A stretch of DNA of 5,063 nucleotides, from positions 1-5,063 of the forward strand of contig JAJQAS010000187.1 in NCBI GenBank assembly GCA_021203685.1, written 5' to 3'. The translations under genes and the position numbers were made by a program. Numbering within the stretch: the first letter of the stretch is position 1; each line of letters begins with the position of its first letter. This document shows, in pieces, positions 1-5,063 of this stretch. Origin of the DNA: Clostridiales bacterium. GTDB taxonomy: Bacteria > Bacillota > Clostridia > Oscillospirales > Oscillospiraceae. The notes under the pieces were generated by a model. It worked only from the letters and a program-made list of their open reading frames with translations. It was not told the DNA's origin and searched no databases.

Positions 1-112
1 AATAGGCAAAAGTCGCTTGAACATATTCGACGATACTACAATATTTAGTCAAGAAACTCAATTTTACACACTATATCTTGCGTTATCAAAAGAAATTCCA
101 TACTATATTTAC
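1..112. other. AT-rich segment of unknown origin fused upstream of the recombinase remnant
   Basis: By hand count 33 of these 112 bases are G or C (about 29%), whereas the 68 bases that follow are about 57% G+C. The reading frame of the downstream recombinase remnant stays open through this segment to the left window edge (a TTG lies at 17, and there is no stop back to base 2). The encoded residues, roughly 37 ending in IPYYIY, bear no resemblance that I can see to the catalytic domain expected at this position in a serine recombinase. I do not recognise them. The likeliest explanation is flanking DNA joined by a deletion, insertion or recombination; a coding sequence cut at both ends is also possible. 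No convincing promoter is visible. Confidence 0.6.
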
Positions 113-883
113 TCCGAGAAGGAAGCCATTAGCACGCTGGATTCCAAAGGCGAGGTGCTGCTCACCATCATGGCCTCCCTTGCCCAGCAGGAGAGCCAGA
201 GCCTTTCCCAGAACGTCAAGCTGGGGTTGCAGTATCGCTACCAGCAGGGGCATGTGCAGGTCAACCACAACCGTTTCCTGGGATACACGAAAGACGCCGA
301 TGGAAAACTGGTGATCGACCCGGAGCAGGCCGAGGTGGTCAAGCGCATTTATCGGGAGTATCTGGAGGGCTACTCCATGGACCGCATCGCCGCAGGTCTT
401 GAAGCGGACGGTATCCTGACCGGCGCCGGAAAAACAAAATGGTACACCAGCACCATTAACACCATACTCCGCAACGAGAAGTACATCGGGGACGACCTGT
501 TACAGAAGACCGTCACCACAGACTTTCTGAATAAGACCCGCATTAAAAACAACGGGTCTGTCCAGCAGTACTATGTAGAAGACGACCTCGAGGCCATCAT
601 TCCCAGGGAAATCTACCTGCAGGTGCAGGAAGAACTGGTACGGCGGCGGGTAGTCCACACCAGCGCCAACGGCACCAAACGGACTTACAGCAGCAAGCAC
701 TTCTTTTCCATGCTGGTCTACTGCAACAGCTGCGGCGAGATGTACCGGCGCATCCATTGGAACAACCGAGGGTGCAAGTCCATCGTCTGGCGCTGTGAAA
801 GCAGGCTGACCAACACAGGCATCGCCTGCCGTGCCAGGACCGTCAACGAAGAACTTCTGAAAGACATTGTCTTACAGGCATAA
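2..883 (+). pseudogene. Large serine recombinase remnant, middle/C-terminal part, lacking the catalytic domain
   Basis: From about base 113 the translation matches the large serine recombinase family. Counting from the TTG at 17, residues about 33-66 (SEKE, LDSKGE, then a run ending in SQNV) are the end of the resolvase domain with its long connecting helix. Residues about 75-210 are the 'Recombinase' DNA-binding domain, including DPEQAEVVKRIYREYLEG and EKYIGD. Residues about 228-275 are the zinc beta-ribbon, with Cys236, Cys239, Cys260 and Cys271. Intact relatives begin with about 100 further residues carrying the nucleophilic serine of the Y-x-R-V-S motif and the catalytic arginines; all of that is missing and replaced by the AT-rich segment. 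The frame ends at TAA 881-883, where relatives continue with a residue run like INEMILDKSGY; that run is found in the next frame. I infer a non-functional fossil that cannot cut DNA. The true start is not in view because the frame is open to the window edge. Confidence 0.85.
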
Positions 884-888
884 ACGAG

Positions 889-1290
889 ATGATTCTCGAC
901 AAAAGCGGTTACATGGAGATTTTGCAAAACAACATCGCAACCGTGGTGCGGGAGAGCGCCGTTGCCGATGTTGCGGAAATCGACAGGAGACTTGATGAGT
1001 TACAGCAGGAACTGATGAAACGAGCCAACAACAAACAGGGCTATGACCAGATAGCGGATGAGATTTTCCGGCTGCGGGATTTGAAGGCCCAGGCGGAATC
1101 GAGCGGTCAGCAGCGGGATGAGAAGCTGAGCCGCATCACCGACCTGTTTGATTTTCTGGACGAGCAGCCGCAGCGATTGACGGAACTGGACGAAACGCTG
1201 GTGCGCCGACTGGTGCAGAGAATCACCGTTTTTTACGACCGGGTCACGGTGGAGTTCAAGTCCGGTGTCAGTGTAGACATAGAGGAGTAA
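889..1290 (+). pseudogene. Large serine recombinase remnant, C-terminal coiled-coil fragment after a frameshift
   Basis: This fragment continues the preceding remnant in a different frame. In this frame ATA-AAC-GAG at 880-888 gives I-N-E immediately before the ATG, which restores the family run after LKDIVLQA, so one base has been lost near 878-882. The residues are the typical recombinase tail: a charged helical region at about residues 22-85 (many Glu, Lys, Arg and Leu at coiled-coil spacing), then the closing LVRRLVQRITVFYDRVTVEFKSG block. No Shine-Dalgarno sequence precedes the ATG at 889, so separate translation as a gene is unlikely. Together the two pieces encode about 420 residues, of which about 390 are recombinase, against roughly 540-560 expected for an intact member. 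A sequencing error could mimic the frameshift, but would not explain the missing N-terminus. Confidence 0.85.
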
Positions 1291-1340
1291 AGCAGGGCCA
1301 CCCCAATGGCAGATAAGCCATGGGGTGGCCTTGCTTTATC
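1289..1340 (+). terminator. Rho-independent terminator hairpin after the recombinase remnant
   Basis: The left arm 1289-1310 and right arm 1317-1337 pair almost completely around the 6-base loop AGATAA (1311-1316), with one bulged A and one G-T wobble. The stem is GC-rich in its centre (GGCCACCCC against GGGGTGGCC), starts on the last two bases of the TAA stop codon and ends in CTTT followed by AT. The U-tract is short, so termination strength is uncertain. The reverse strand also has only a short T run, so the hairpin might act weakly for transcription arriving from the convergent recombinase gene on the right. Confidence 0.75.
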
Positions 1341-1344
1341 CGTT

Positions 1345-1430
1345 GACATCTAAATCGACCATTCAACCTCGAAAAACATCTGAATCACAGTTACAACCTC
1401 CCGTTATCTATCCTGGCGTTACGACCTGTC
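1345..1430. repeat. Three degenerate direct repeats in the convergent intergenic gap
   Basis: Unit 1 (1345-1370) and unit 2 (1375-1400) match at 18 of 26 positions with a period of 30 bases, sharing ACATCT, AATC and CAACCTC. Unit 3 (about 1403-1428) is weaker, sharing ATCT and then GTTAC.ACCT with unit 2 at an offset of 28 bases. About 2.5 to 3 helical turns separate the units, so bound proteins would sit on roughly the same DNA face. The repeats lie between the terminator of the dead recombinase and the 3' end of the intact one. Binding sites for a recombinase or directionality factor, an element end, or decayed sequence are all possible; no function is shown by the sequence. Confidence 0.45.
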
Positions 1431-1557
1431 CACAATTTGTTCACAATTAACGGCCCTGGATATGTTCCCCATGACAGAAACGGTTTAGACTGTGGTTTTG
1501 CTGGCAGGTGAAAAAGTGTAAAAAACCGGCCAAATTTACAGAAATCGCCCTCTAAAA
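1431..1557. other. Gene-free spacer downstream of the intact recombinase
   Basis: No open reading frame of note lies here. It begins with a short near-tandem repeat (CACAATT twice, 11 bases apart, at 1431-1449) and contains a T-rich stretch on the minus strand (TTTTTTACACTTTTT, complement of about 1511-1525) some 35-45 bases beyond the stop codon of the intact recombinase. That stretch could help end transcription, but I find no convincing stem directly before it. Large serine recombinase genes often lie at the end of their element, so an attachment half-site may fall in this spacer; I cannot define its core from one sequence. Confidence 0.35.
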
Positions 1558-3237
1558 TCAAATCTTGCGTGACATCAGACAGACTGTCTCAATATGGTCA
1601 TCACTGTCCAAACATAAATCGAAGTCTTCCTCGATAATCGGCAGCTTGAATTTGATGGATTTCAGCCACTGACCATTGGGCTGGCGTTCCTCATAGATCT
1701 GCACCTCGGCAATCAGCGCCTCCACAAGCTGCCGTTTTTCCGTCTCGTTCATGACGGCATACAGCCTGTCAAAGTAGATTAGCACCTTATAGATATTGTC
1801 TCCGGTGAGCTTGTCCGCTTCGATGACCTGCTTCTTTGCCCTCGCCTCGATTAGCTTGGATTCCAAATCTTCGATCTTGTCATACATCCGGTAGAGCCGG
1901 TCGTCCAGATCGGCCTTACGCCTGATATAGTGCCGGTCGTCCGGGTCCAGGGAGTCGATCTCTTCCATCAGCTTCGCCTTTGTAGAATAGCTCTGGCGAA
2001 GCTGCTTTTCAAAGCTGGCAATCTCCTGGTCGATGGCGGAGGTATCCACCTGCATATGGATCTTCTGCTGTATCATGGCAGCAAATTTGGGGTTACTGAC
2101 CAGCTTTGCGATGACCTCCGCCACAGCATCGTCCAGCAGCTCCTCATGCACCTGTTTTTTATAGTCGCACTTGTGACCATAAATCATCTTGCGGTGCTTA
2201 CAGCCGTAGTAATAGAAGTCCTTATATTTCGTTCCGTCCTTCTTGTGCTTGATGCTCTTGTTGCCGTACATACCGGCTCCGCAGACGGGGCATTTCACAA
2301 TACCGGACAGAAGGTGGGTGCGCTCGTTCTTCGGCTTGTTGACGTGTTCGTACTTCCTGGCCTGAGCGATCAGCTTTACCTGGGCTTCCTGCCAGACATC
2401 CTCCGACACGATAGGCTCGTGCAGCCCGTCCACCAGCAGATAATCGTCCTGTTCCACCAAGTGATAGTCGTTTCGGGTGCCGTGTACCTTCTCCGTCTTT
2501 CTACGTCCATAGGCAATCTTCCCGCAGTAGACCGGGTTTTTCAGGATCATCCGAACCAGATGGGAATCAAAGAGAGGATTCTTCCCGTTTTGGCGGGGGA
2601 TCTTGCGGATCCCGTGGTCTGCCAGATATTTGGAGACGCCGTTTGCACCCAAGTCTGTATGGACGTACTGGTCGTAAATGACCCGAATGGCAGGAGCCTC
2701 GTCTTCATTGATCTCCAGCTTGCCGTCTACCAGACGATAGCCGTAGGGCGCAAAGCCCCCATTCCACCGTCCCTCTCTGGCCTTTTGGATACGGCCCTCC
2801 ATCGTCTGGACTCGGATATTTTCCCGTTCGATCTCTGCGACTGCCGACAGGACAGAGATCATCAGCTTCCCAGCCTCCTTGGAGGAATCGATACCGTCCT
2901 CCACGCAGACCAGGTTGACCCCAAAATCCTGCATGACCTGCAGGGAGGAAAGAACATCCGCCGCATTCCGTCCAAAGCGGGACAGCTTAAACACCAGTAC
3001 AAAGGAGATGCTGTCTTTCCCAGACTGGATGTCCTCCATCATCTGGTTAAACTGGACACGCCCTTCGATGGACTTGCCTGATTTGCCTACGTCCTCATAT
3101 TCGTGGGCAATCTCGTAGTCGTTGAACTCTGCATAGGCTTTCATCCGGGCTTTTTGGGCGTCCAGAGAGTAGCCGTCAGTCTGCATGGCGGTGGACACTC
3201 TGGTATAGGTATATACTTTAATACGCTCTTTACTCAT
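1558..3237 (-). CDS. Large serine recombinase (site-specific integrase/excisionase), intact
   Basis: A 559-residue enzyme predicted to integrate and excise the mobile element by serine-linked strand exchange. The resolvase domain spans residues about 5-150: Y-T-R-V-S-T with nucleophile Ser15 and Arg13, GKSGKS near 51-56, and LSRFGRN at 85-91 supplying Arg87 and Arg90. The Recombinase domain follows at about 160-275 (GGFAPYGYRLVDG, NPVYCGKIAYG). The zinc beta-ribbon uses Cys316, Cys319, Cys346 and Cys357. A charged coiled coil covers about 399-472, then the usual conserved tail. All key residues and a normal length are present, so it should be active. I chose the ATG at 3237 because GGGGAGGGG lies a few bases upstream; a GTG at 3261 would add eight residues but lacks a good ribosome site and sits only 5 bases after the rhuM stop. 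The ATG is 29 bases after rhuM, so the two are probably co-transcribed. It is clearly a different subfamily from the remnant on the left. Confidence 0.95.
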   Translation of the reverse strand: MSKERIKVYTYTRVSTAMQTDGYSLDAQKARMKAYAEFNDYEIAHEYEDVGKSGKSIEGRVQFNQMMEDIQSGKDSISFVLVFKLSRFGRNAADVLSSLQVMQDFGVNLVCVEDGIDSSKEAGKLMISVLSAVAEIERENIRVQTMEGRIQKAREGRWNGGFAPYGYRLVDGKLEINEDEAPAIRVIYDQYVHTDLGANGVSKYLADHGIRKIPRQNGKNPLFDSHLVRMILKNPVYCGKIAYGRRKTEKVHGTRNDYHLVEQDDYLLVDGLHEPIVSEDVWQEAQVKLIAQARKYEHVNKPKNERTHLLSGIVKCPVCGAGMYGNKSIKHKKDGTKYKDFYYYGCKHRKMIYGHKCDYKKQVHEELLDDAVAEVIAKLVSNPKFAAMIQQKIHMQVDTSAIDQEIASFEKQLRQSYSTKAKLMEEIDSLDPDDRHYIRRKADLDDRLYRMYDKIEDLESKLIEARAKKQVIEADKLTGDNIYKVLIYFDRLYAVMNETEKRQLVEALIAEVQIYEERQPNGQWLKSIKFKLPIIEEDFDLCLDSDDHIETVCLMSRKI

Positions 3238-3250
3238 GCTCTGCCCCTCC
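3238..3250 (-). promoter_or_regulatory. Ribosome binding site deciding the recombinase start
   Basis: On the minus strand GGGGAGGGG precedes CAGAGC and the ATG at 3237. This purine-rich block favours the ATG over the GTG at 3261, which is preceded only by ATAGGCGAC. Confidence 0.7.
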
Positions 3251-3266
3251 CCGTAGGCCACGTCGC

Positions 3267-4271
3267 CTATTTTTGATCTGTCTGCTGTTCCAACAGCTTG
3301 ATGGAGTCCAGGTAATCCCGTTCCACCTCGCTGAGCGTTCTGGCCTTGTACTTTTTGTATTCGCTGGTCGCCTTGTCCACGGCCTGCCGGTGGGTGACGC
3401 TACCGTTGCCGATCAGGAGCTGCTCGCCGCTCATGGTGAGGATGCGATCCAGATGCTCCGCCCAATCCTTCATGGTCATGACCTGCTCCCGCTCTGCCTG
3501 ACGCTCCGCAAAGTCCAGGTATCCGGAGACGAGCTGCCCCATCGCCCGCAGTTCCTTTTCGTCCAGATAATTCTTGGCGACAGTCGTCTCCCGCAGCGTG
3601 GGCTGCTTTCCTGCAAAGGTGGTCAGTCCCATAAATTCCTTCTCGGCGTCCGCTCTGGTGTAGATGACCTCCGCCGCTGTCTGGCCATGAACGGCATAAT
3701 GGATCTTGTTTTGCACCTTCCGGAAAAATTGAACGGAGATCTCCGCCTTAGGGTCATAGTCGATACTCGTGGCGTAAATCTCCAGCACCTGACGGTAAAA
3801 CACCTTTTCAGAGGCACGGATGTCCCTGATCCGCTCCAGCAGTTCCTTGAAATAGCCGCCGCCTCCCAGGTTTTTCAGCCGGTCATCATCCAGAGCGAAG
3901 CCCTTGCGCATATATTCTTTGATTAGGCCCGTTGCCCAAATGCGGAACTGCGTCCCCCGCTGTGACTTCACACGATAGCCCACCGAGATAATCACATCAA
4001 GGTTATAGTAATCGACCTGATAGGTTTTCCCGTCGGCGGCAGTTGTTGCAAATTTTGCAACAACTGAATCCCGTGAAAGCTCACCCTCTGTAAAAATATT
4101 TCTGATGTGCCTTGAAATCGTTGATTTATCTCTCTGGAACAGCTCCGCCATCTGATCTATGGACAGCCAGACGGTGTCCCCGTCAAAGGTCGTCTCGATT
4201 TTGGTCACGCCGTCTTCCGTTTTGTATATGATAATTTCCGATGGATTGTCTCTGTTTTCCTGGGCGTTCAT
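3267..4271 (-). CDS. rhuM: RhuM-family protein
   Basis: A 334-residue protein of the RhuM family, named after a gene of a Salmonella pathogenicity island and common in genomic islands and mobile elements; its biochemical role is not established. Residues about 34-60 (VWLSIDQMAELFQRDKSTIS and on) form a helix-turn-helix-like block, suggesting DNA binding. Residues 88-113 carry the family signature YYNLDVIISVGYRVKSQRGTQF followed by RIWAT. A middle helical block (about 140-175) and the HGQTAAEVIYTRADAEKEFMGL block (195-216) complete the recognisable family architecture, at full length. The ATG at 4271 is preceded by GAGGTGAG at good spacing. It is first in a two-gene unit with the recombinase, driven by its own promoter and a long structured leader. 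No transmembrane segment or signal peptide is visible. Functions proposed by inference are regulator of the element or protective cargo; neither is shown. Confidence 0.9.
   Translation of the reverse strand: MNAQENRDNPSEIIIYKTEDGVTKIETTFDGDTVWLSIDQMAELFQRDKSTISRHIRNIFTEGELSRDSVVAKFATTAADGKTYQVDYYNLDVIISVGYRVKSQRGTQFRIWATGLIKEYMRKGFALDDDRLKNLGGGGYFKELLERIRDIRASEKVFYRQVLEIYATSIDYDPKAEISVQFFRKVQNKIHYAVHGQTAAEVIYTRADAEKEFMGLTTFAGKQPTLRETTVAKNYLDEKELRAMGQLVSGYLDFAERQAEREQVMTMKDWAEHLDRILTMSGEQLLIGNGSVTHRQAVDKATSEYKKYKARTLSEVERDYLDSIKLLEQQTDQK
4040..4066. repeat. Perfect 13-1-13 palindrome inside rhuM
   Basis: CAGTTGTTGCAAA (4040-4052) and TTTGCAACAACTG (4054-4066) are exact reverse complements around the single base T4053. 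It encodes residues 69-78 of RhuM (SVVAKFATTA), with codons GTT GTT GCA AAA TTT GCA ACA ACT, in a locally more AT-rich part of the gene. It could be an operator, a protein-binding or insertion target, or a coincidence of codon choice in a repetitive peptide. Confidence 0.75.
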
Positions 4272-4297
4272 ATGCTCACCTCGTCATCTTCGGGAGT

Positions 4298-4336
4298 CTC
4301 AGCAGAGAAATGCGAAAAAAGCATTTCTCTGCTGAG
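4298..4336 (-). promoter_or_regulatory. Perfect 16-bp hairpin in the rhuM 5' leader
   Basis: CTCAGCAGAGAAATGC (4298-4313) and its exact reverse complement (4321-4336) flank a 7-base loop that reads TTTTTTC on the transcript strand. It lies between the predicted rhuM transcription start (about 4353) and the ribosome site, with the stem ending about 14 bases before the Shine-Dalgarno. No U run follows the stem on either strand, so it is not an ordinary intrinsic terminator. A dimeric regulator's operator, an mRNA-stabilising or translation-controlling structure, or the relic of a small insertion are the alternatives. Confidence 0.8.
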
Positions 4337-4359
4337 TTTGGACACTCTTTTCACGAATT

Positions 4360-4388
4360 ATTATATCATTCTGCTAGACCGTTTTCAA
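4360..4388 (-). promoter_or_regulatory. Sigma-A type promoter for rhuM and the recombinase
   Basis: On the minus strand TTGAAA (-35, complement of 4383-4388) is followed by exactly 17 bases and then the perfect consensus TATAAT (-10, complement of 4360-4365), with TG one base before the -10 (extended -10). Transcription should start near 4353, leaving a leader of about 80 bases before the rhuM ATG. The -35 and spacer overlap the end of the upstream small gene. So the rhuM-recombinase unit can be transcribed independently of the relaxase operon. Confidence 0.85.
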
Positions 4389-4551
4389 CCTCCAATGCAG
4401 CGGAATTTGCGGAAAGATCCATAATCGTTTCCTTTTGGGGAGGACTGGCCGACATATCCGGGTCAGGCAGGGAATCAATGTCAATCTCCGCTGCATATTT
4501 TGTGATCAAATCAGCCAACAGGTCGGCAAAACTGCTCCACTCATCTCTCAT
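4366..4551 (-). CDS. Small acidic hypothetical protein encoded directly after the relaxase
   Basis: A 61-residue protein that I do not recognise by family. It is acidic (14 Asp/Glu against 3 Lys/Arg). The N-terminal half looks helical (EWSSFADLLADLITKYAAEI), followed by DIDSLPDPDM and a low-complexity tail. I chose the ATG at 4551 because AAGGAGGGAG precedes it; an upstream ATG at 4587 would add 12 residues lying wholly within the relaxase frame. The start overlaps the relaxase stop by 11 bases, which points to translational coupling and a job linked to mobilization, perhaps as a partner of the basic relaxase tail (inference only). Its last codons carry the -35 region of the rhuM promoter. 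Confidence 0.7.
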   Translation of the reverse strand: MRDEWSSFADLLADLITKYAAEIDIDSLPDPDMSASPPQKETIMDLSANSAALEVENGLAE

Positions 4552-5063
4552 TGGCTTTCTCCCTCCTTCCGGCAGGCATCCGGGCATAGGCGTTCACAAT
4601 CTCCGGAGGGATACGATCCAGCAGAGTGACCGCTGCCTCATAATCCCGCCGAAGCTTAGCGTCTTCCAGCTTCTTGAGGGAGCTCTGTTTCGTGGCATCC
4701 GTCAGAGACTGATTCAACTGTGCATTGCTCTTTTTCAGCTTTTTGTTTTCCCTGACGGTATCCGTAAAGGCGACATTGTATTTCTTGAGCTGTGTATCCA
4801 TCGCCGCTACGCTGGGGATATAGGTGTCCAACAATTTGCAGATCTCTCCCGCTCTGGATTTGGCGTTAAAAGGATTGATGCCGGTGAGCAGTGTCTCCAG
4901 CTTCTCCCGCTGTTTGGTCAACTGGGTCATCTCTTTGAACACTCTCGGCGGGATGTGGTCACGTCCCGTCCGGCTGGCGCTCTCGCCCCGCTCCAGCTCC
5001 GGGTACTTCCTGACCATGTGCTTCCAGAACTCATCCTGCCACCAGGTCAGCTTTTTCTTGTTG
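4541..5063 (-). CDS. mobV: MobV/Pre-type plasmid mobilization relaxase, C-terminal part (continues past right edge)
   Basis: About 173 codons are visible, ending at TGA 4541-4543; the frame is open to the right window edge (residues ...KLTWWQDEFWKH precede the first Met at 5017), so the gene is cut by the window and not broken. The part seen is the C-terminal region after the nicking domain: VRKYPELERG, RTGRDHIPPRVFKEM, INPFNAKSRAGEI, and a long charged helical/coiled-coil stretch (QLKKYNVAFTDTVRENKKLKK and on to LRRDYEAA). These features match MobV/Pre relaxases of Firmicute mobilizable elements as I recall them. The family's N-terminal domain recognises and nicks the transfer origin and pilots the strand; its catalytic residues are outside this window, so activity cannot be judged here. 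The gene overlaps the next, small gene by 11 bases. Confidence 0.8.
   Translation of the reverse strand, partial: NKKKLTWWQDEFWKHMVRKYPELERGESASRTGRDHIPPRVFKEMTQLTKQREKLETLLTGINPFNAKSRAGEICKLLDTYIPSVAAMDTQLKKYNVAFTDTVRENKKLKKSNAQLNQSLTDATKQSSLKKLEDAKLRRDYEAAVTLLDRIPPEIVNAYARMPAGRREKANER
4552..4570 (-). promoter_or_regulatory. Strong ribosome binding site of the small post-relaxase gene
   Basis: On the minus strand GGAAGGAGGGAG lies about 7-10 bases before the ATG at 4551, inside the last codons of the relaxase. It determines the start of the 61-residue protein. Confidence 0.7.

Noticed and set aside
17..42. Promoter-like TTGAAC ... TACAAT at the left edge
   Set aside because: The spacing is only 14 bases, too short for a sigma-A promoter, and AT-rich sequence yields such matches easily.
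872..891. Programmed ribosomal frameshifting in the left recombinase
   Set aside because: No slippery heptamer, stimulatory structure or internal Shine-Dalgarno is visible, and the gene already lacks its catalytic domain.
1343..1371. TTGACA -35 consensus in the gap
   Set aside because: No -10-like hexamer occurs 16-18 bases downstream, and no gene follows on the plus strand.
1345..1430. A small CRISPR array
   Set aside because: The repeats are only partly identical, the spacing between units is just 2-4 bases, and no cas genes are present.
1930..3081. A 383-codon open frame on the plus strand, antisense to the intact recombinase
   Set aside because: It lies wholly within the well-supported recombinase gene, has no recognisable domains and has hydrophobic shadow-like composition; it is a by-product of the codon use of the real gene.
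3273..3926. A 217-codon plus-strand frame antisense to rhuM
   Set aside because: It is the complement of conserved RhuM coding sequence with no domain signature or ribosome site.
4298..4336. The rhuM leader hairpin as an intrinsic terminator of the relaxase operon
   Set aside because: There is no U-tract after the stem in either direction; the only T run is in the loop.

Overview
This 5,063-base window looks like a mobile-element junction in a Gram-positive Firmicute, most likely a gut clostridial lineage (Oscillospiraceae or Lachnospiraceae type). The reasons are family resemblance of the proteins, GC-moderate coding sequence, strong AGGAGG-like ribosome sites, a textbook sigma-A promoter, and the combination of large serine recombinases with a MobV-type relaxase. 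The organism call is inference; there is no chromosomal marker gene in the window.

Left part (1-1340, plus strand): the broken remains of one large serine recombinase. Its catalytic N-terminal domain is missing. The homologous part begins abruptly near base 113, directly after an AT-rich stretch (about 29% GC against about 57% just after). A one-base loss near 878-882 then splits the remaining C-terminal half into two reading frames (to 883, and from 889 to 1290). A strong hairpin beginning at its stop codon is the likely terminator.

Middle (1341-1557): a gene-free gap between convergent genes. It carries three degenerate, roughly 28-30-base spaced direct repeats (1345-1430), and is the most plausible place for an element end or recombinase binding sites.

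Right part (1558-5063, all minus strand): a compact mobilization and integration module. Read in transcription order from the right edge it holds the C-terminal end of a MobV/Pre relaxase, an 11-base-overlapping 61-aa acidic protein, a very good promoter with a long perfect 5'-UTR hairpin, a RhuM-family protein, and a complete 559-aa large serine recombinase. The relaxase would nick and pilot the DNA in transfer, the recombinase would integrate and excise it, and RhuM is a cargo or accessory gene of unknown role placed between the two. This is the layout of an integrative mobilizable element whose integrase end abuts a degraded recombinase of a different element. Nothing here is clearly a wholly new system; the regulatory leader of rhuM and the gap repeats are the best leads.
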